From positions 692,254,910 to 692,318,909 of the forward strand of contig NC_057803.1 of assembly GCF_018294505.1 (NCBI RefSeq): DNA of 64,000 bases. The letters are read 5' to 3'. How positions within the stretch are numbered: position 1 is the stretch's first letter; the number at the start of each line of letters is the position of its first letter. The translations under genes and the position numbers were made by a program. Source of the DNA: Triticum aestivum (Eukaryota; Streptophyta; Magnoliopsida; Poales; Poaceae). The notes under the pieces were generated by a model. The model did not search any database. It had not been told where the DNA came from and worked only from the letters and a program-made list of their open reading frames with translations. This document shows positions 34,960 to 46,583 of this stretch, in pieces.

Positions 34960-36375
34960 TTCCATAGAAAGCATTTCGGATCAATCGATTTGTAAACTTG
35001 GTGATACCGAAGCAGCTTTAGGAACCTAAACTAGTGAACTCGGTCAGTCCGAGTCACATTTTGGTGGCACCGATACTGCTAGGGTTTCACAAAGTCCTGA
35101 ACTCGGTCACACCGATTTGCAATTCTTGGTCAGACCAAGAATCACATGTGCAATGGCCTTGGCCAAATCGGTGGAACCGATTTCTACAACTCGGTGGGTC
35201 CGAGATGGTTTCGGCGGAAACCTAACCCTAAATTTTCAATCCAAACCTAATCTACGGAGTGTTTTGACTAGATAAGATAGTTTCAATCGTGGCAAGATTC
35301 ATGGCGAACACAATGTGCTAGGAATCAGATAGGGATAGCACAGTGATCAAGTCCATACCCTATTTTCGAGTGATGGACTTGCTATGGCGGCAACGGCGTT
35401 GATGATTCCCGTTGACGGCGGCCGAGACCAGCGCCGGGAGGCGGCTGGCGACGAGGATGACGATCCGGACACCCAGGAGGCAGAGCGAGCTGAGCGCAGG
35501 CGAAAGTGTTCGGAGAAAAATTTCCAAAATTTTGCCCGTGGGTATATATAGCCCGACCCTGTCGGTGTGACCGAGTGGAACAACTCGGTGGCACCGAGAT
35601 GCATTACTGCAAGCAGTTACTGCAACTCGGTGAGACCGAAATGTTCAAATCGGTTGCACCGAGATTGAAAACCTAGATCGACTTAGTGATCTCGGTATGA
35701 CCAAAATGGAAGAATCGGTCAGACTGAAACACACAAAGAAGTTTTGGAAGTTTAAGTCCATGACGAATCGGGGACTCCGAGTGCTCCTCACACAGAGTGG
35801 TTCGAATCTGACTTGATCAAATTTTGTGATGTAGCATGAATAGAGTTTGAGACAAGAATAGCATAGATAGATAGAGAAGGTTCTTAGGCATTCTTGTCCA
35901 TCCACTTGGACAAAAGAAAAAGAAGCCAAACAAGCAAAACTACAAGTGGATGTCCTCGAATGAGTAAAGTATGCAACCAACATGCTCGCACAATAAAATG
36001 ACAAATGAAATATGTGGCAAAGCATGCACAACCAATCTAGCATCTATCAAGCAATTGGCGATGACTAGGTCATCTATATATGAGTATATTGACCTAGGAG
36101 TCAAATGAGAATATTGGATCATAGGTCATACTCATCGTTTAAGCTCAAGTGGGGTTACCATCTTTTCCATAATGCATTGATGTGTTCACACCATTAGAGT
36201 TGCTTTAACTCAATTCTTAGAGTAAAGCTCCCCCTAGATGTGAGATCCCCCCCTTAGAGGGATGAACTAACCTTGGGTTTTGTCGATGATGACTTCATGT
36301 AGGTGTTGAAGATGTGGATGCTGAATGTTGATGTAGATCATTTGGAGCAATCCTTTGGAGTGAGTTGCACTTTCA
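34960..36375 (-). promoter_or_regulatory. Internal LTR-like promoter region upstream of the extra ORF
   Basis: On the minus strand this region starts TGAAAGTGCAACT, the same 13 bases that start the LTR. It carries about seven TCGGT-N3-ACCGA-type palindromes (35790-35560), then TATATATA (35550-35543), then a GC-rich leader-like stretch ending in a possible splice donor near 35360. About seven more palindromes (35210-34975) follow before the ORF start at 34845. Elsewhere it does not align with the LTR by eye. The layout suggests that the extra ORF has a promoter of its own, derived from a related LTR; this is inference. Confidence 0.5.
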
Positions 36376-36832
36376 ATACCTACACGGGTTAGTCCCACAA
36401 GGAACAAACAAGGATATCCATAGACATAGAGTGATGCACATACAAAATGATGTCTATGAAAGCATTAGGTTACCTTGTCCCTTGTCTTACCAACAAGAGG
36501 GTTTGTGACTCCATGAACTAGTGCAAGATGTGGAAGTTGATTGCACTTGTCCTTGCCAAAATGATATGAGTGAAGTATGTTGGCGGAGTCACCCTCAAGA
36601 ACTATCTAGTTCTTCTTCTTTGGGATCCACACCACATTGATGGGAATCCTTGGAGTTGTAGTCGTACTTGATGAAGTAGAACTTGACATAGTCTTGGGAA
36701 CCCACTTGACCAAGGCCTTGGGAGCTTCTTAAAATGCATCAATCTCCTCTTGAAGCTCATTCTTGCCTTTTTTTCTTGTGGTCTTGTGGTGGAAGACCAT
36801 CTTGAGCTTGTGTCCCTTTGAAGGAAGTAGGA

Positions 36833-38786
36833 TCATACTTCTCTTGTTGAGGAACAAACTTCGTCTTGGGGTATTGATCTTCTTCCACTCAACTCCATTG
36901 GCATTGAACTTTCGTTCAAATCAAACACCTTGGTTCTTCGGTGCCTTCCTTGCTTGCGTACAATTTCCTCAAATTGCTTACTCCCGGCAAGGCTCTTGTA
37001 AACACCTTTCTCTATAATTCCCTTCAATAAGCTATTTTCTTGCTCAACTGTAACTTGGCTAAGAGAATCATTAGTGGAATTAAGAGAACTACTAGAAGCA
37101 ACAACATTGGATTTATCATGATTATTGTTACTACTAGAGGAAGAATCCTTCTTGTTCTTGTTACTAGACTTGACTTGAGGCATGTAAGTAGATAAGAGTA
37201 AACGCTTGACAATGTAAGAAGAACTTTTCTTGCGAAGATCATCATTGATTGCCTTTAAGAACTCATGCTCTTGCTCAAGGTTGAGCTTTTCAAACCGTAA
37301 CTTCTCATGAGTCCTTAAAAGTTCTCGATGATCCCCTAAGATAGTTTCATGAGCTAACTTAAGAGTGTTTAGTTCTTTAGTTAGGAGCTCAATATTCTCC
37401 TTATCATCGTCATTCGTTTATCTTGATTAGCATGATTGATTGACGTTTCATCATAGTATTCATCACTAGAGTTGTCAATAAGTAAACAATCATCACCTAG
37501 CAAGTCATCTTCATCACTATTGAAATCAACATACTCAGGGTGTGTTACCTTTGGGCCTTTAGCCATGAAGCATCTTCCAAGTCCCTCATTTGGTGAATCA
37601 AATATGTCATAGGAGTTGGTTGTCACAACTGCTAGATCGGCAACACCTTCATCTTGAGTATGTTCGGAGTCGGAGTGATAGCTTCTCTCGGAGTGATGTT
37701 CAGAGTCGGAACCGTATACCATTCACCAACATGAGCTTGATGTCTTTGTTTTGTGTAGCTCCTTGATGACTTGTCCTTCCTTTCCGAATCCTTGCTTCTC
37801 CGGGATGTTCTTCGTTCATAACAATCATCTCTACTCCTTCTCTCTCTTGGCGGTGATTCTTCTCTTCTACTTCTCCTCTTAGGTGATTCTTATCTTCTTT
37901 TATAGGGAGCCGTACACTCATTAGAGTAGTGTACGGGTCTTCCACAGTTGTAGAAATTGCGCTGTCGACTAGAAGATCTTTTATCATTGTAGGACCTTGA
38001 CTTGGAACTTCTTTCCTTGCTTCTACTCTTGTAGAATTTGTTGAAGTTCTTCACCATTAGGCTCAATTCTTCATTGAAGGTTTCTTTCTCACTTGATGAT
38101 GTTGGAGCTTCACATGAGGCTTTGTAAGCACCACTTGACTTGTTGTGCAGCTCCTCCATATCCTTGAGTGACATCTCATGAGCAACAATTCTTCCAATGA
38201 CCTCCGTTGGCTTGAGATTCTTGTAATTGGGCATCATGTGGATCAATGTGCATATGGTATCATATTTTACATCCAAGGCTCTTAGGATCTTCTTGATGAT
38301 GAATTTGTCGGTCATCACTTCACTTCCTAAACCGGCAATCTCATTTGTGATGAGAGCAAGCCTAGAGTATATTTCAGCGACGCCTTCACCATCCTTCATC
38401 TTGAACTTGTCAAGTTGACTTTGAAGCACATCCAACTTCGATCCCTTGACGGATTTGGTACCTTCGTGCATGTCAATCAAAGTGTCCCAAATTTCCTTTG
38501 CATTCTCAAGATGCCTGATTTTGTTGAATTCTTCGGGGCACAATCCATTGAAGAGGATATCACAAGCTTGAGCGTTGTATTGCAGCATCTTCAACTCTTC
38601 CGTGCTAGCTTCACGGTTCGGTTCTCTCCCATCAAAGAATTCACCTTGCAAGCCAATACACACAATAGCCCATACGGCGGGATTATGTCCAAGAATATGC
38701 ATGTTCATCTTATGCTTCCAACTAACAAAATTAGTGCCATCAAATTAAGGACCTCTACGGTGGTAGTTTCCCTCGCTAGACACCAT
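36833..38786 (-). pseudogene. gag of the Copia derivative, broken
   Basis: The start is at 38786 (MVSSEGNYHRRGP), with a TAA a few codons later. The Copia gag (UBN2-like) domain follows: KMNMHILGHNPAVW, LNGLCPEEF-like ILFNGLCPEEFNKI, VLQSQLDKFKMKDGEGVAE, EVIGRIVAHEMSLKDMEEL. The zinc knuckle reads FYNCGRPVHYSNEC; the first Cys of CX2CX4HX4C is replaced by Tyr. A stop at 37890 and frame changes follow; the acidic region (YVDFNSDEDDLLGDDC), a coiled-coil segment and VFDLNESSMPMELSG are in other frames, ending at 36833. Weak similarity to the end of gag (SSTSSSTTTTPRIPIN) is seen to about 36610. Gag would package the element's RNA; without pol it would depend on a relative for reverse transcription. 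Confidence 0.8.
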
Positions 38787-38852
38787 ACTCTCCTAGGTTG
38801 TGAAACCAAAGCTATGACCACCAAAAGCTATGGAGATCAAAGCAAATGGAGA

Positions 38853-38869
38853 CCAAGGCTCTGATACCA
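38853..38869 (-). other. Initiator-Met primer-binding site of the Copia derivative
   Basis: On the minus strand this reads TGGTATCAGAGCCTTGG, the standard plant Copia PBS complementary to initiator tRNA-Met, two bases inside the LTR boundary at 38872. Confidence 0.95.
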
Positions 38870-38871
38870 CT

Positions 38872-40535
38872 TGTAGGATCGGAAGTATGTCTAGAGGGGG
38901 GTGATTAGACTACTTGACCAAATAAAAACTTAACCTTTTCCCAATTTTAGTCTTTGGCAGATTTTAGCAAACTTAGCACAAGTCAAGCAATCTTAACACA
39001 ATTCAAGCGAGAATGCGAAGAGTATATAAGTAGCGGAAAATAAAGCATGCAACTTGCAAGAATGTAAAGGGAAGGGTTTGGAGAATTCAAACGCAATTTG
39101 GAGACACGGTGATTTTTGAGCCGTGGTTCTAATAGGTGGTGCTATCGTACATCCACGTTGATGGAGACTTCAACCCACGAAGGGTAACGGCTCCGCGAGT
39201 CCACTGAGGGCTCCACCCAAGAAGGGTCCACGAAGAAGCAACCATGTCTATCCCACCATGGCCGTCGCCCACAAAGGACTTGCCTCACTAGTGGTAGATC
39301 TTCACGAAGTAGGCGATCTCCTAGCCCTTACAAACTCCTTGGTTCAACCCCCCAAATATTGTCGGAGGCTCCCAAGTGACACCTAGCCAATCTAGGAGAC
39401 ACCACTCTCCAAGAAGTAATAAATGGTGTGTTGATGATGAACTCCTTGCTCTTGTGCTTCGAATGATAGTCTCCCCAACACTCAACTCTCTCTCACATGA
39501 TTTGGATTTGGTGGAAAGAATATTTGAGTGCAAAGCAACTTGGGGAAGGCTAGAGATCAATTTCATATGGTAGGAATGGAATATCTTGGTCTCAACACAT
39601 GAGTAGGTGGTTCTCTCTCAGAAATGGTAAGTTGGAAGTGTATGTTTGTTCTGATGGCTCTCCCCATGAATGAAGAGGAGGTGGAGGGGTATATATAGCC
39701 TCCACACAAAATCTAACTGTTACACACAATTTACCAATCTTGGTGGGACCGAATCAAGAAACTCGGTCTGACCGATTCAGTAAACCTAGTGACCGTTAAG
39801 GTTTTCGGTGGGACCGACATGCAACTCGGTAGGACCGATATGGTTAGGGTTAGGGCACAACATAATCTCGGTGAGACCGATTTTGGTAATAAGCTAACCA
39901 GAGAGTTGGTCAGGTAAACTCGGTGGGACCGGTTCGCTCTTTTTGGTGAGACCGAAATGTTACGAAAGGGAAAGAAAGAGTTTACATTGCAATCTCGATG
40001 GGACCGATCGCTCATCTCGGTGAGACCGAAACGTTATGAAGGGAAATAGAGAGATTACAATCCCATCTCGGTGAGACCGAGATCCCAATCTTTGAGGCCG
40101 ATTTGCCTAGGGTTTGTGGCAGTGGCTATGACTTCTGAACTCGGTGGCGCCGGATAGAAAGAATCGGTGGGGCTGAGTTAGACTTTAGGTTTAGGTCATA
40201 TGTGGATGTGGGAAAGTAGTTGAGGGTTTTGGAGCATATCACTAAGCACTTGAAGCAAGAACCTCATTAAGCAACACCTCATCCCTCCTTGATAGTATTG
40301 GCTTTTCCTATAGACTAAATGTGATCTTGGATCACTAAAATATAAAATGTAGAGTCCTGAGCTTTGAGCTTGAGCCAATCCATTTATCCTTAGCATTTTG
40401 AGGGGTCCACTTTTCTCATCCATGCCATGCCATTCATTGAGCTTTCCTGAAATATTTGTCTTGGAGTAGTGTTAGCTCAATGAGCTATATGTTGTTACGA
40501 ATTACCAAAACCACCTAGGGATAGTTGCACTTTCA
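38872..40535 (-). repeat. 5' LTR of the Copia derivative
   Basis: 1664 bp. It differs from the left copy by scattered substitutions and by loss of one 26-bp palindrome-to-palindrome segment near 39875. It has TATATATA on the minus strand at 39690-39697, with the palindrome array upstream (39738-40170). It should drive gag transcription. Confidence 0.95.
39738..40170. repeat. Array of TCGGT-N3-ACCGA quasi-palindromes, right LTR
   Basis: About 13 copies in the same order as in the left LTR. One copy present on the left (second of the two at 31595-31635) is missing here, as expected from slippage or recombination between neighbouring copies. Confidence 0.9.
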
Positions 40536-40540
40536 AAGAG

Positions 40541-43500
40541 CAATACTAGAACTTATACACCTCCTATGCAAATCAAAGTTAAACCTAGTATTGCTATGGT
40601 TAAAGATCTATTAGATGATAATTTAGATGGGCATGTTATTTATTTATGTGGTGAAACTGCTAATATTGCTAGACCATATGCTAAGCTACATAGACCTGTT
40701 GTAGGCATGCTTGTTATTTCTGTTAAAATAGGAGATCATTGTTATCATGGCTTATGTGATATGGGTGCTAGTGCTAGTGCAATACCGTTTGACTTATATA
40801 AAGAAATTATGCATGATATTGCAACTGCTGAAATAGAAGGTAATTATGTTACTATTAAGCTTGCCAATAGGGACACCATTAAGCCAGTTGGGATTGTTAG
40901 AGATGTTGAAGTCTTGTGTGGGAAGGTTAAATATCCTGCTGATTTTCTTGTTCTTGGTTCCCCACAAGATGACTTTTGTCCCATTATATTTGGTAGACCC
41001 TTCTTGAATATTGCTAATGCTAAGATTGATTGTGAAAAGGATATTGTTACAATTGGCTTAGGGGATATGTCTCATGAGTTTAATTTTGCTAAGTTTCGTA
41101 GACAACATCGTGATAAAGAATCGCCTAGTAAGGATGAGATTATTGGTCTTGCTTCTATTGCCGTGCCTCCTACTGATCCGTTAGAACAATATTTGCTAGA
41201 CCATGAAAATGATATGTTTATGAATGAAAGAAGGGAAATAGATGAACTGTTCCTTCAACAGGGTCCTATTCTGAAACACAACTTGCCTGTTGAAATCCTA
41301 GGGGATCCCCCTCCACCCAAGGGTGATCCCGTGTTTGAGCTCAAACCATTACCTGATAATCTTAAGTATGCTTATCTTGATGAAAAGAAAATATATCCTG
41401 TTATTATTAGTGCTAACCTTTCAGAACAGGAAGAAGAAAGATTATTGAAAACTCTGAAGAAGCACCGTGCTGCTATTGGATATACTCTGGATGATCTTAA
41501 GGGCATTAGTCCCACTCTATGCCAACACAAAATTAAAGTGGAGAAAGATGCCAAACCAGTTAGATATCCTCAACGACGGTTAAATCCTAAGATGAAAGAA
41601 GTGGTAAGAAAGGAGATACTAAAGCTCCTTGAGGTAGATATAATTTATCCCGTTGCTGATAGTGAATGGGTAAGTCCTGTCCATTGCGTTCCTAAAAAGG
41701 GAGGTATTACTGTCGTTCCTAATGATAAAGATGAATCCCGCAAAGAATTATTACAGGTTATAGGATGGTAACTGATTTCCGTAAATTAAATAAAGCTACT
41801 AATAAATATCATTACCCTTTACCTTTTATTGATCAAATGCTAGAAAGACTGTCCAAACATACACATTTCTGCTTTCTAGATGGTTATTTCTGGTTTCTCT
41901 CAAATACCTGTGTCAGCGGAGGATCAATCAAAAACTACTTTTACTTGCCCTTTCGGTACATTTGCTTATAGATGTATGCCTTTTGGTTTATGTAATGCAC
42001 CTGCTACCTTTCAATGATGCATGATGGCTATATTCTCTGACTTCTGTGAAAAGATTTGTGAGGTATTCATGGATGATTTCTCCGTTTATGGATCCTCTTT
42101 TGATGATTGCTTGAGCAACCTTGATCGAGTTTTGCAGAGATGTGAAGACACTAGTCTCGTCTTGAACTGGGAAAAGTGCCACTTTATGGTTAATGAAGGC
42201 ATTTTCTTGGGGCATAAGATTTTCGAGAGAGGTATTGAAGTTGATAAAGCTAAAGTTGATGCTATTAAAAATATGCCATGTCCTAAGGACATAAAAGGTA
42301 TAAGAAGTTTCCTTGGTCATGCCGGTTTTTATAGGAGGTTCATTGAGGACTTTTCTAAAATCTCTAGGCCTCTGACTAATTTATTGCAAAAAGGTATTCC
42401 TTTTGTCTTTGATGATGATTGTGTAGAAGCATTTGAAATACTTAAGAAAGCTTTGATCACTGCACATATTGTTCAGCCACCTGATTGGAATTTACCCTTT
42501 GAAATTATGTGTGATGCTAGTGATTATGCTGTAGGTGATGTTCTATGGTAGAGAATTGATAAGAAATTGAATGTTATCCAGTATGCTAGTAAAACTCTTG
42601 ATACTGCCCAGAGAAATTATGCTACTACTGAAAACAGTTCTTAGCAGTCATATTTGCATGTGATAAGTTTAGACCTTATATTGTTGATTCCAAAGTTACT
42701 ATTCACACTCATCATGCTGCTATTAAATATCTTATGGAAAAGAAAGATGCTAAGCCTAGACTTATTAGATGGGTTCTCTTGCTCCAAGAATTGGATTTTC
42801 ATATTATTGATAGAAAGGGACCTAAGAACCCCGTTGCAGACAACTTGTCTAGGTTAGAGAATGTTCTTGATGACCCACTACCTATTGATGATAGCTTTCC
42901 TGATGAACAATTAGCAGTCATTAATGCTTCTCGTACTGCTCCATGGTATGTTGATTATGCTAATTACATTGTTGCTAAATTTATACCACCTAGTTTCACA
43001 TACCAGCATAAGAAAAAGTTCTTTTATGATTTAAGGCATTACTTCTGGGACGACCCACACCTTTATAAAGAAGGAGTAGATGGTGTTATTAGACGTTGTG
43101 TACCTGAGCATGAACAGGAACATATCCTAGGCAAGTGTCACTCCGAACCATATCGAGGACACCACGTTGGAGATAGAACTGCACATAAGGTATTGCAATC
43201 CGGTTTTTATTGGCCTACTCTCTTTAAAGATGCTCGTAAGTTTGTCTTGTCTTGTGATGAATGTCAAAGAATTGGTAATATTAGTAGACGTCAAGAAATG
43301 CCTATGAACTATTCTCTTGTTATTGAACCATTTGATGTTTGGGGCTTTGATTATATGGGACCTTTTCCTTCCTCTAATGGTGACACACATATTTTAGTTG
43401 TTGTTGATTACGTTACTAAGTGGGTAGAAGCTATTCCAACTAGTAGTGCTGATCATAACAGCTCTATTAAGATTCTTAAAGAAATTATTTTTCCAAGGTT

Positions 43501-44281
43501 TGGAGTCCCTAGATATCTTATGACTGATGGTGGTTCACATTTTATTCATGGTTCTTTCCGTAAGATGCTTGCTAAGTATGATGTTAATCATAGAATCGCA
43601 TCTCCTTATCACCCATAGTCTAGTGGTCAAGTAGAGTTGAGCAATAGAGAGCTCAAATTAATTTTGCAAAAGACTGTTAATAGATCTAGAAAGAATTGGT
43701 CCAAGAAACTTGATGATGCATTATGGGCCTATAGAACTGCATATAAGAATCCTATGGGTATGTCTCCGTATAAGATGGTTTATGGAAAAGCATGTCACTT
43801 ACCTCTTGAACTTGAACATAAAGCATATTGGGCTATTAAAGAGCTCAACTATGACTTCAAACTTGCCAGTGAGAAGAGGTTATTTGATATTAGCTCACTT
43901 GATGAATGGAGAACCCAAGCCTATGAGAATGCTAAGCTGTTCAAAGAAAAAGTTAAAAGATGGCACGACAAAAGGATACAAAAGCATGAGTTTCACGTAG
44001 GTGATTATGTGTTGCTATACAGCTCTCGTTTAAGATTTTTTGCAGGAAAACTTCTCTCTAAATGGGAAAGTCCTTACGTTATCGAGGAAGTCTATCGTTT
44101 CGGTGCCATAAAAATCAACAACTTCGAAGGCACGAGTCCGAGGGTGGTGAACGGTCAAAGAATCAAACATTATATCTCAGGTAATCCTATCAATGTTGAA
44201 ACTAATATTATTGAAACTGTAACCCCGGAGGAATACATAAGGGACACTTTCCAGAACATTTCAGACTCCGAAAAGGAATAG
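40541..44281 (+). pseudogene. pol of the Athila gag-pol, broken
   Basis: The frame resumes from gag in phase. Domains: protease (GLCDMGASASAIPFDLY, DMGAS in place of the common DTGA/DSGA), RT (WVSPVHCVPKKGGITVV, then CPFGTFAYRCMPFGLCN in a shifted frame, VFMDDFSVYG), RNase H (IMCDASDYAVG), and integrase with zinc-finger motif ([23 protein letters not shown]) and DDE core: D in [10 protein letters not shown] in MTDGGSHF, E in GQVELSNRE. It ends at 44281. Lesions: frameshifts near 41755, 41895, 42010 and 42640; stops at 42016, 42549 and 43616 (inside the integrase core, where Gln is usual). Integrase and the C-terminal part (KMVYGKACHLPLELEH) are otherwise well kept. Translation cannot pass the RT. 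Confidence 0.9.
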
Positions 44282-44609
44282 GTATGTGGTACGGTAAGTA
44301 AACCAACTCCAAAACAGTTCTAATGGCAATTTTTCTCTGTTTTGGAATATTTAAGAATTTTGGAAAGCAAGAAGTAATCTGGGAAGGACACAAGGCCTCC
44401 ACGAGGGTGGAGGGCGTGCCCACCCTTACTGGCGGCTCCCCCCTATCTTGTGGGAAACTCGTGTGCCTCCCAGACTCCGTTTTCTTGCATGTTACTTCTT
44501 TTGGTCGATAAAAATTCATTATATAATCACCTGAAGGTTTTGACCACCGTATCACGCAAAACTCCTCTGTTTTCGTTTTGAGCTATTTCTGTTACAGATT
44601 TAGAGCAAT
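44282..44609 (+). promoter_or_regulatory. LTR-like stretch between pol and the extra ORF
   Basis: Part of this segment (about 44385-44460) echoes the LTR's GC-rich block, with CACGAGGGTGGAGGGCGTGCCCACCC close to the LTR's version near 14637 in shortened form. A possible splice acceptor (CTGTTACAG, 44590-44598) precedes the ATG at 44610. It may help express the downstream ORF. Confidence 0.35.
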
Positions 44610-45020
44610 ATGTCATCTCAGGATTCGGAAGGGGAAATCTATGTGGCTGATTACCTTGCAGACCCTAAGGTCTACGGGGACTTGGAGCATGGTGGCTGGA
44701 CCACTGAAGAAGAGGAAGACTATGAGCCTAAGGGAAAGGAGGAGACGAGTTCAGACAAAGACGAATCCCCATTACCTCAACCTAGGGACATGCATGTGGA
44801 GTTTAAAAATTCAAGCCTCCCTGATAGAGCAAAGAAGCCAAAGATTGAGTTTATCCCTTTTCGTCTCTTGCGGGAAAATAAACAGGAACTATGCAAAAGA
44901 ATATTAAGTCTTGAGCAGGAGATCGATGACCTAACAGAGCAAAATACTATCCTCAAGTGTAAATTGAGGAAGAAACCTACATCATCAACAACTCCTACTT
45001 CACCACATCCGAGGACATAA
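44610..45020 (+). CDS. Small post-pol ORF of the Athila element
   Basis: A 136-residue open frame starts MSSQDSEGEIYVADYLADP. The first 70 residues are strongly acidic (TTEEEEDYEPKGKEE), and residues 85-120 form a likely coiled coil (LLRENKQELCKRILSLEQEIDDLTEQN). The tail is Ser/Thr/Pro-rich. It lacks a signal peptide or membrane segment, so it is not an obvious envelope protein although it sits where Athila elements carry env-like ORFs. It is the only undamaged family-specific frame in this element. It is followed by CTTGGGGGAGG (about 45058), similar to the polypurine tract. Function unknown. Confidence 0.65.
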   Translation: MSSQDSEGEIYVADYLADPKVYGDLEHGGWTTEEEEDYEPKGKEETSSDKDESPLPQPRDMHVEFKNSSLPDRAKKPKIEFIPFRLLRENKQELCKRILSLEQEIDDLTEQNTILKCKLRKKPTSSTTPTSPHPRT

Positions 45021-46583
45021 TCTCATGGGTATGGGCACTCCCCTTGGCAACTACCAAGCTTGGGGGAGGTGCCCCGGTATCGTATCACCATTACACTCCT
45101 ATCTTTACCATTTTACTTAGTTCGATCCTTTTAGTAATACCTTGATCTAGTAGATTGAAGTTTTGGTATGATTTAGTTTTAAGTTTTGCTTTGTGATCCC
45201 TTCTATGTAGTCGAGTCCATGAGCTATCTATAATAAAGATTAGTGTTGAGTCAAGGGCTTTGCTACCTTGCTTTGATCTTGAGAAAATAGAAAGAATAAA
45301 AAGAATAAAAGAGTTCATATTGATCTTATGGATAGTAATGACTTCACATTAAAAATTATGAGGCATAAAAGTTGTTGAGAGTTGACAAAACATAGTTTTG
45401 GTCATCGTTGCAATTAATAGGAAGTAATAAGGAGAGAGACGTTTTCGCATACAAATATACTATCTTGGACATCTTTTATGATTGCGAGCACTCATTAAGT
45501 ATGACATGCTAAAGAGTTGATGTTGGATAAGCAACACAACATAATGGTTTATGTTTTCTCACATCTCAGTTAAAGTATATTGCCATTGATCTTCCCAACA
45601 TGCTGAGCTTGCCTTTCCCCCTCATGCTAGCCAAAATTCCTTGCACCAAGTAGAGATACTACTTGTGCTTCCAAATATCCTTAAACCCAGTTTTGTCATG
45701 AGAGTCCACCATACCTACCTATGGATTGAGTAAGATCCTTCAAGTAAGTTGTCATGTTGCAAGCAATAAAAATTGCTCTCTAAATATGTATGACTTATTA
45801 GTGTGGAGAAAATAAGCTTTATACGATCATATGATATGGAAGTAATAAAAGCGATGGACTGCATAATAAAGGTTCATATCACAGGTGGCAATATAAAGTG
45901 ATGTTCTTTTGCATTAGGATTTTGTGCATCCAACCCTAAAAGCACATGATAACCTCTGCTTCCCTCTGCGAAGGGCCTATATTTTACTTTATGTCTTTAC
46001 TTTATGCAAGATTCAAGGTGATCTTCACCTTTCCCTTTTTCATTTTATCCTTTGGCAAGCACCTCGTGTTGGAAAGATCCTAATATATATATATATATCC
46101 AATTGGATGTAAGTTAGCATGAACTATTATTGTTCACATCACCCAAAGGTGAATACGTTGGGAGGCAACATTATAAGCATCTATCTTTCTCAGTGTCCGA
46201 TTAAAACTCCATAACCACAATTATTGCGTGAGTGTTAGCAATTGTAGAAGACTATATGATAGTTGAGTATGTGGACTTGCTGAAAAGCTCTATTCTTGAC
46301 TCTTTCTGATGTTATGATAAATTGCAATTGCTTCAATGACTGAGATTATAGTTTGTTAGTTCCCAATGAAGCTTATGAACCATACTTGACATTGTGAATC
46401 GATTGTTACTTGAGCCTAAGAAATCATATGACAAAATCTATATATGTTGCTGTTATAAGAATGATCATGATGCCCCCATGTCCATATTTTATTTTTATCG
46501 ACACCTCTATCTCTAAACATGTGGACATATTTTTCGATTTCGGCTTCCGCTTGAGGACAAGCGAGGTCTAAGCTTGGGGGAGT
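45021..46583 (+). other. Long 3' untranslated part of the Athila element, ending in a polypurine tract
   Basis: About 1560 AT-rich bases with no domain on either strand. They contain a short TA microsatellite (46085-46100) and end with CTTGGGGGAGT (46573-46583), the polypurine tract directly before the 3' LTR. Confidence 0.7.

Larger units (their letters stand above)
30601..40535 (-). mobile_element. Non-autonomous Copia-type retrotransposon with a foreign ORF in place of pol
   Basis: A 9935-bp element with LTRs 30601-32288 and 38872-40535, TSD AAGAG (30596-30600, 40536-40540), an initiator-Met PBS (38853-38869) and a polypurine tract (32291-32302). The minus strand carries a Copia-type gag (38786-36833) and, further downstream, an unrelated ORF (34845-32816). 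No Copia integrase or RT motif is visible anywhere between the LTRs. The 5' LTR and gag resemble the Maximus-type Copia group of Triticeae (tentative). The extra ORF has its own upstream LTR-like promoter region (34960-36375). Both genes are broken in this copy. Confidence 0.85.
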
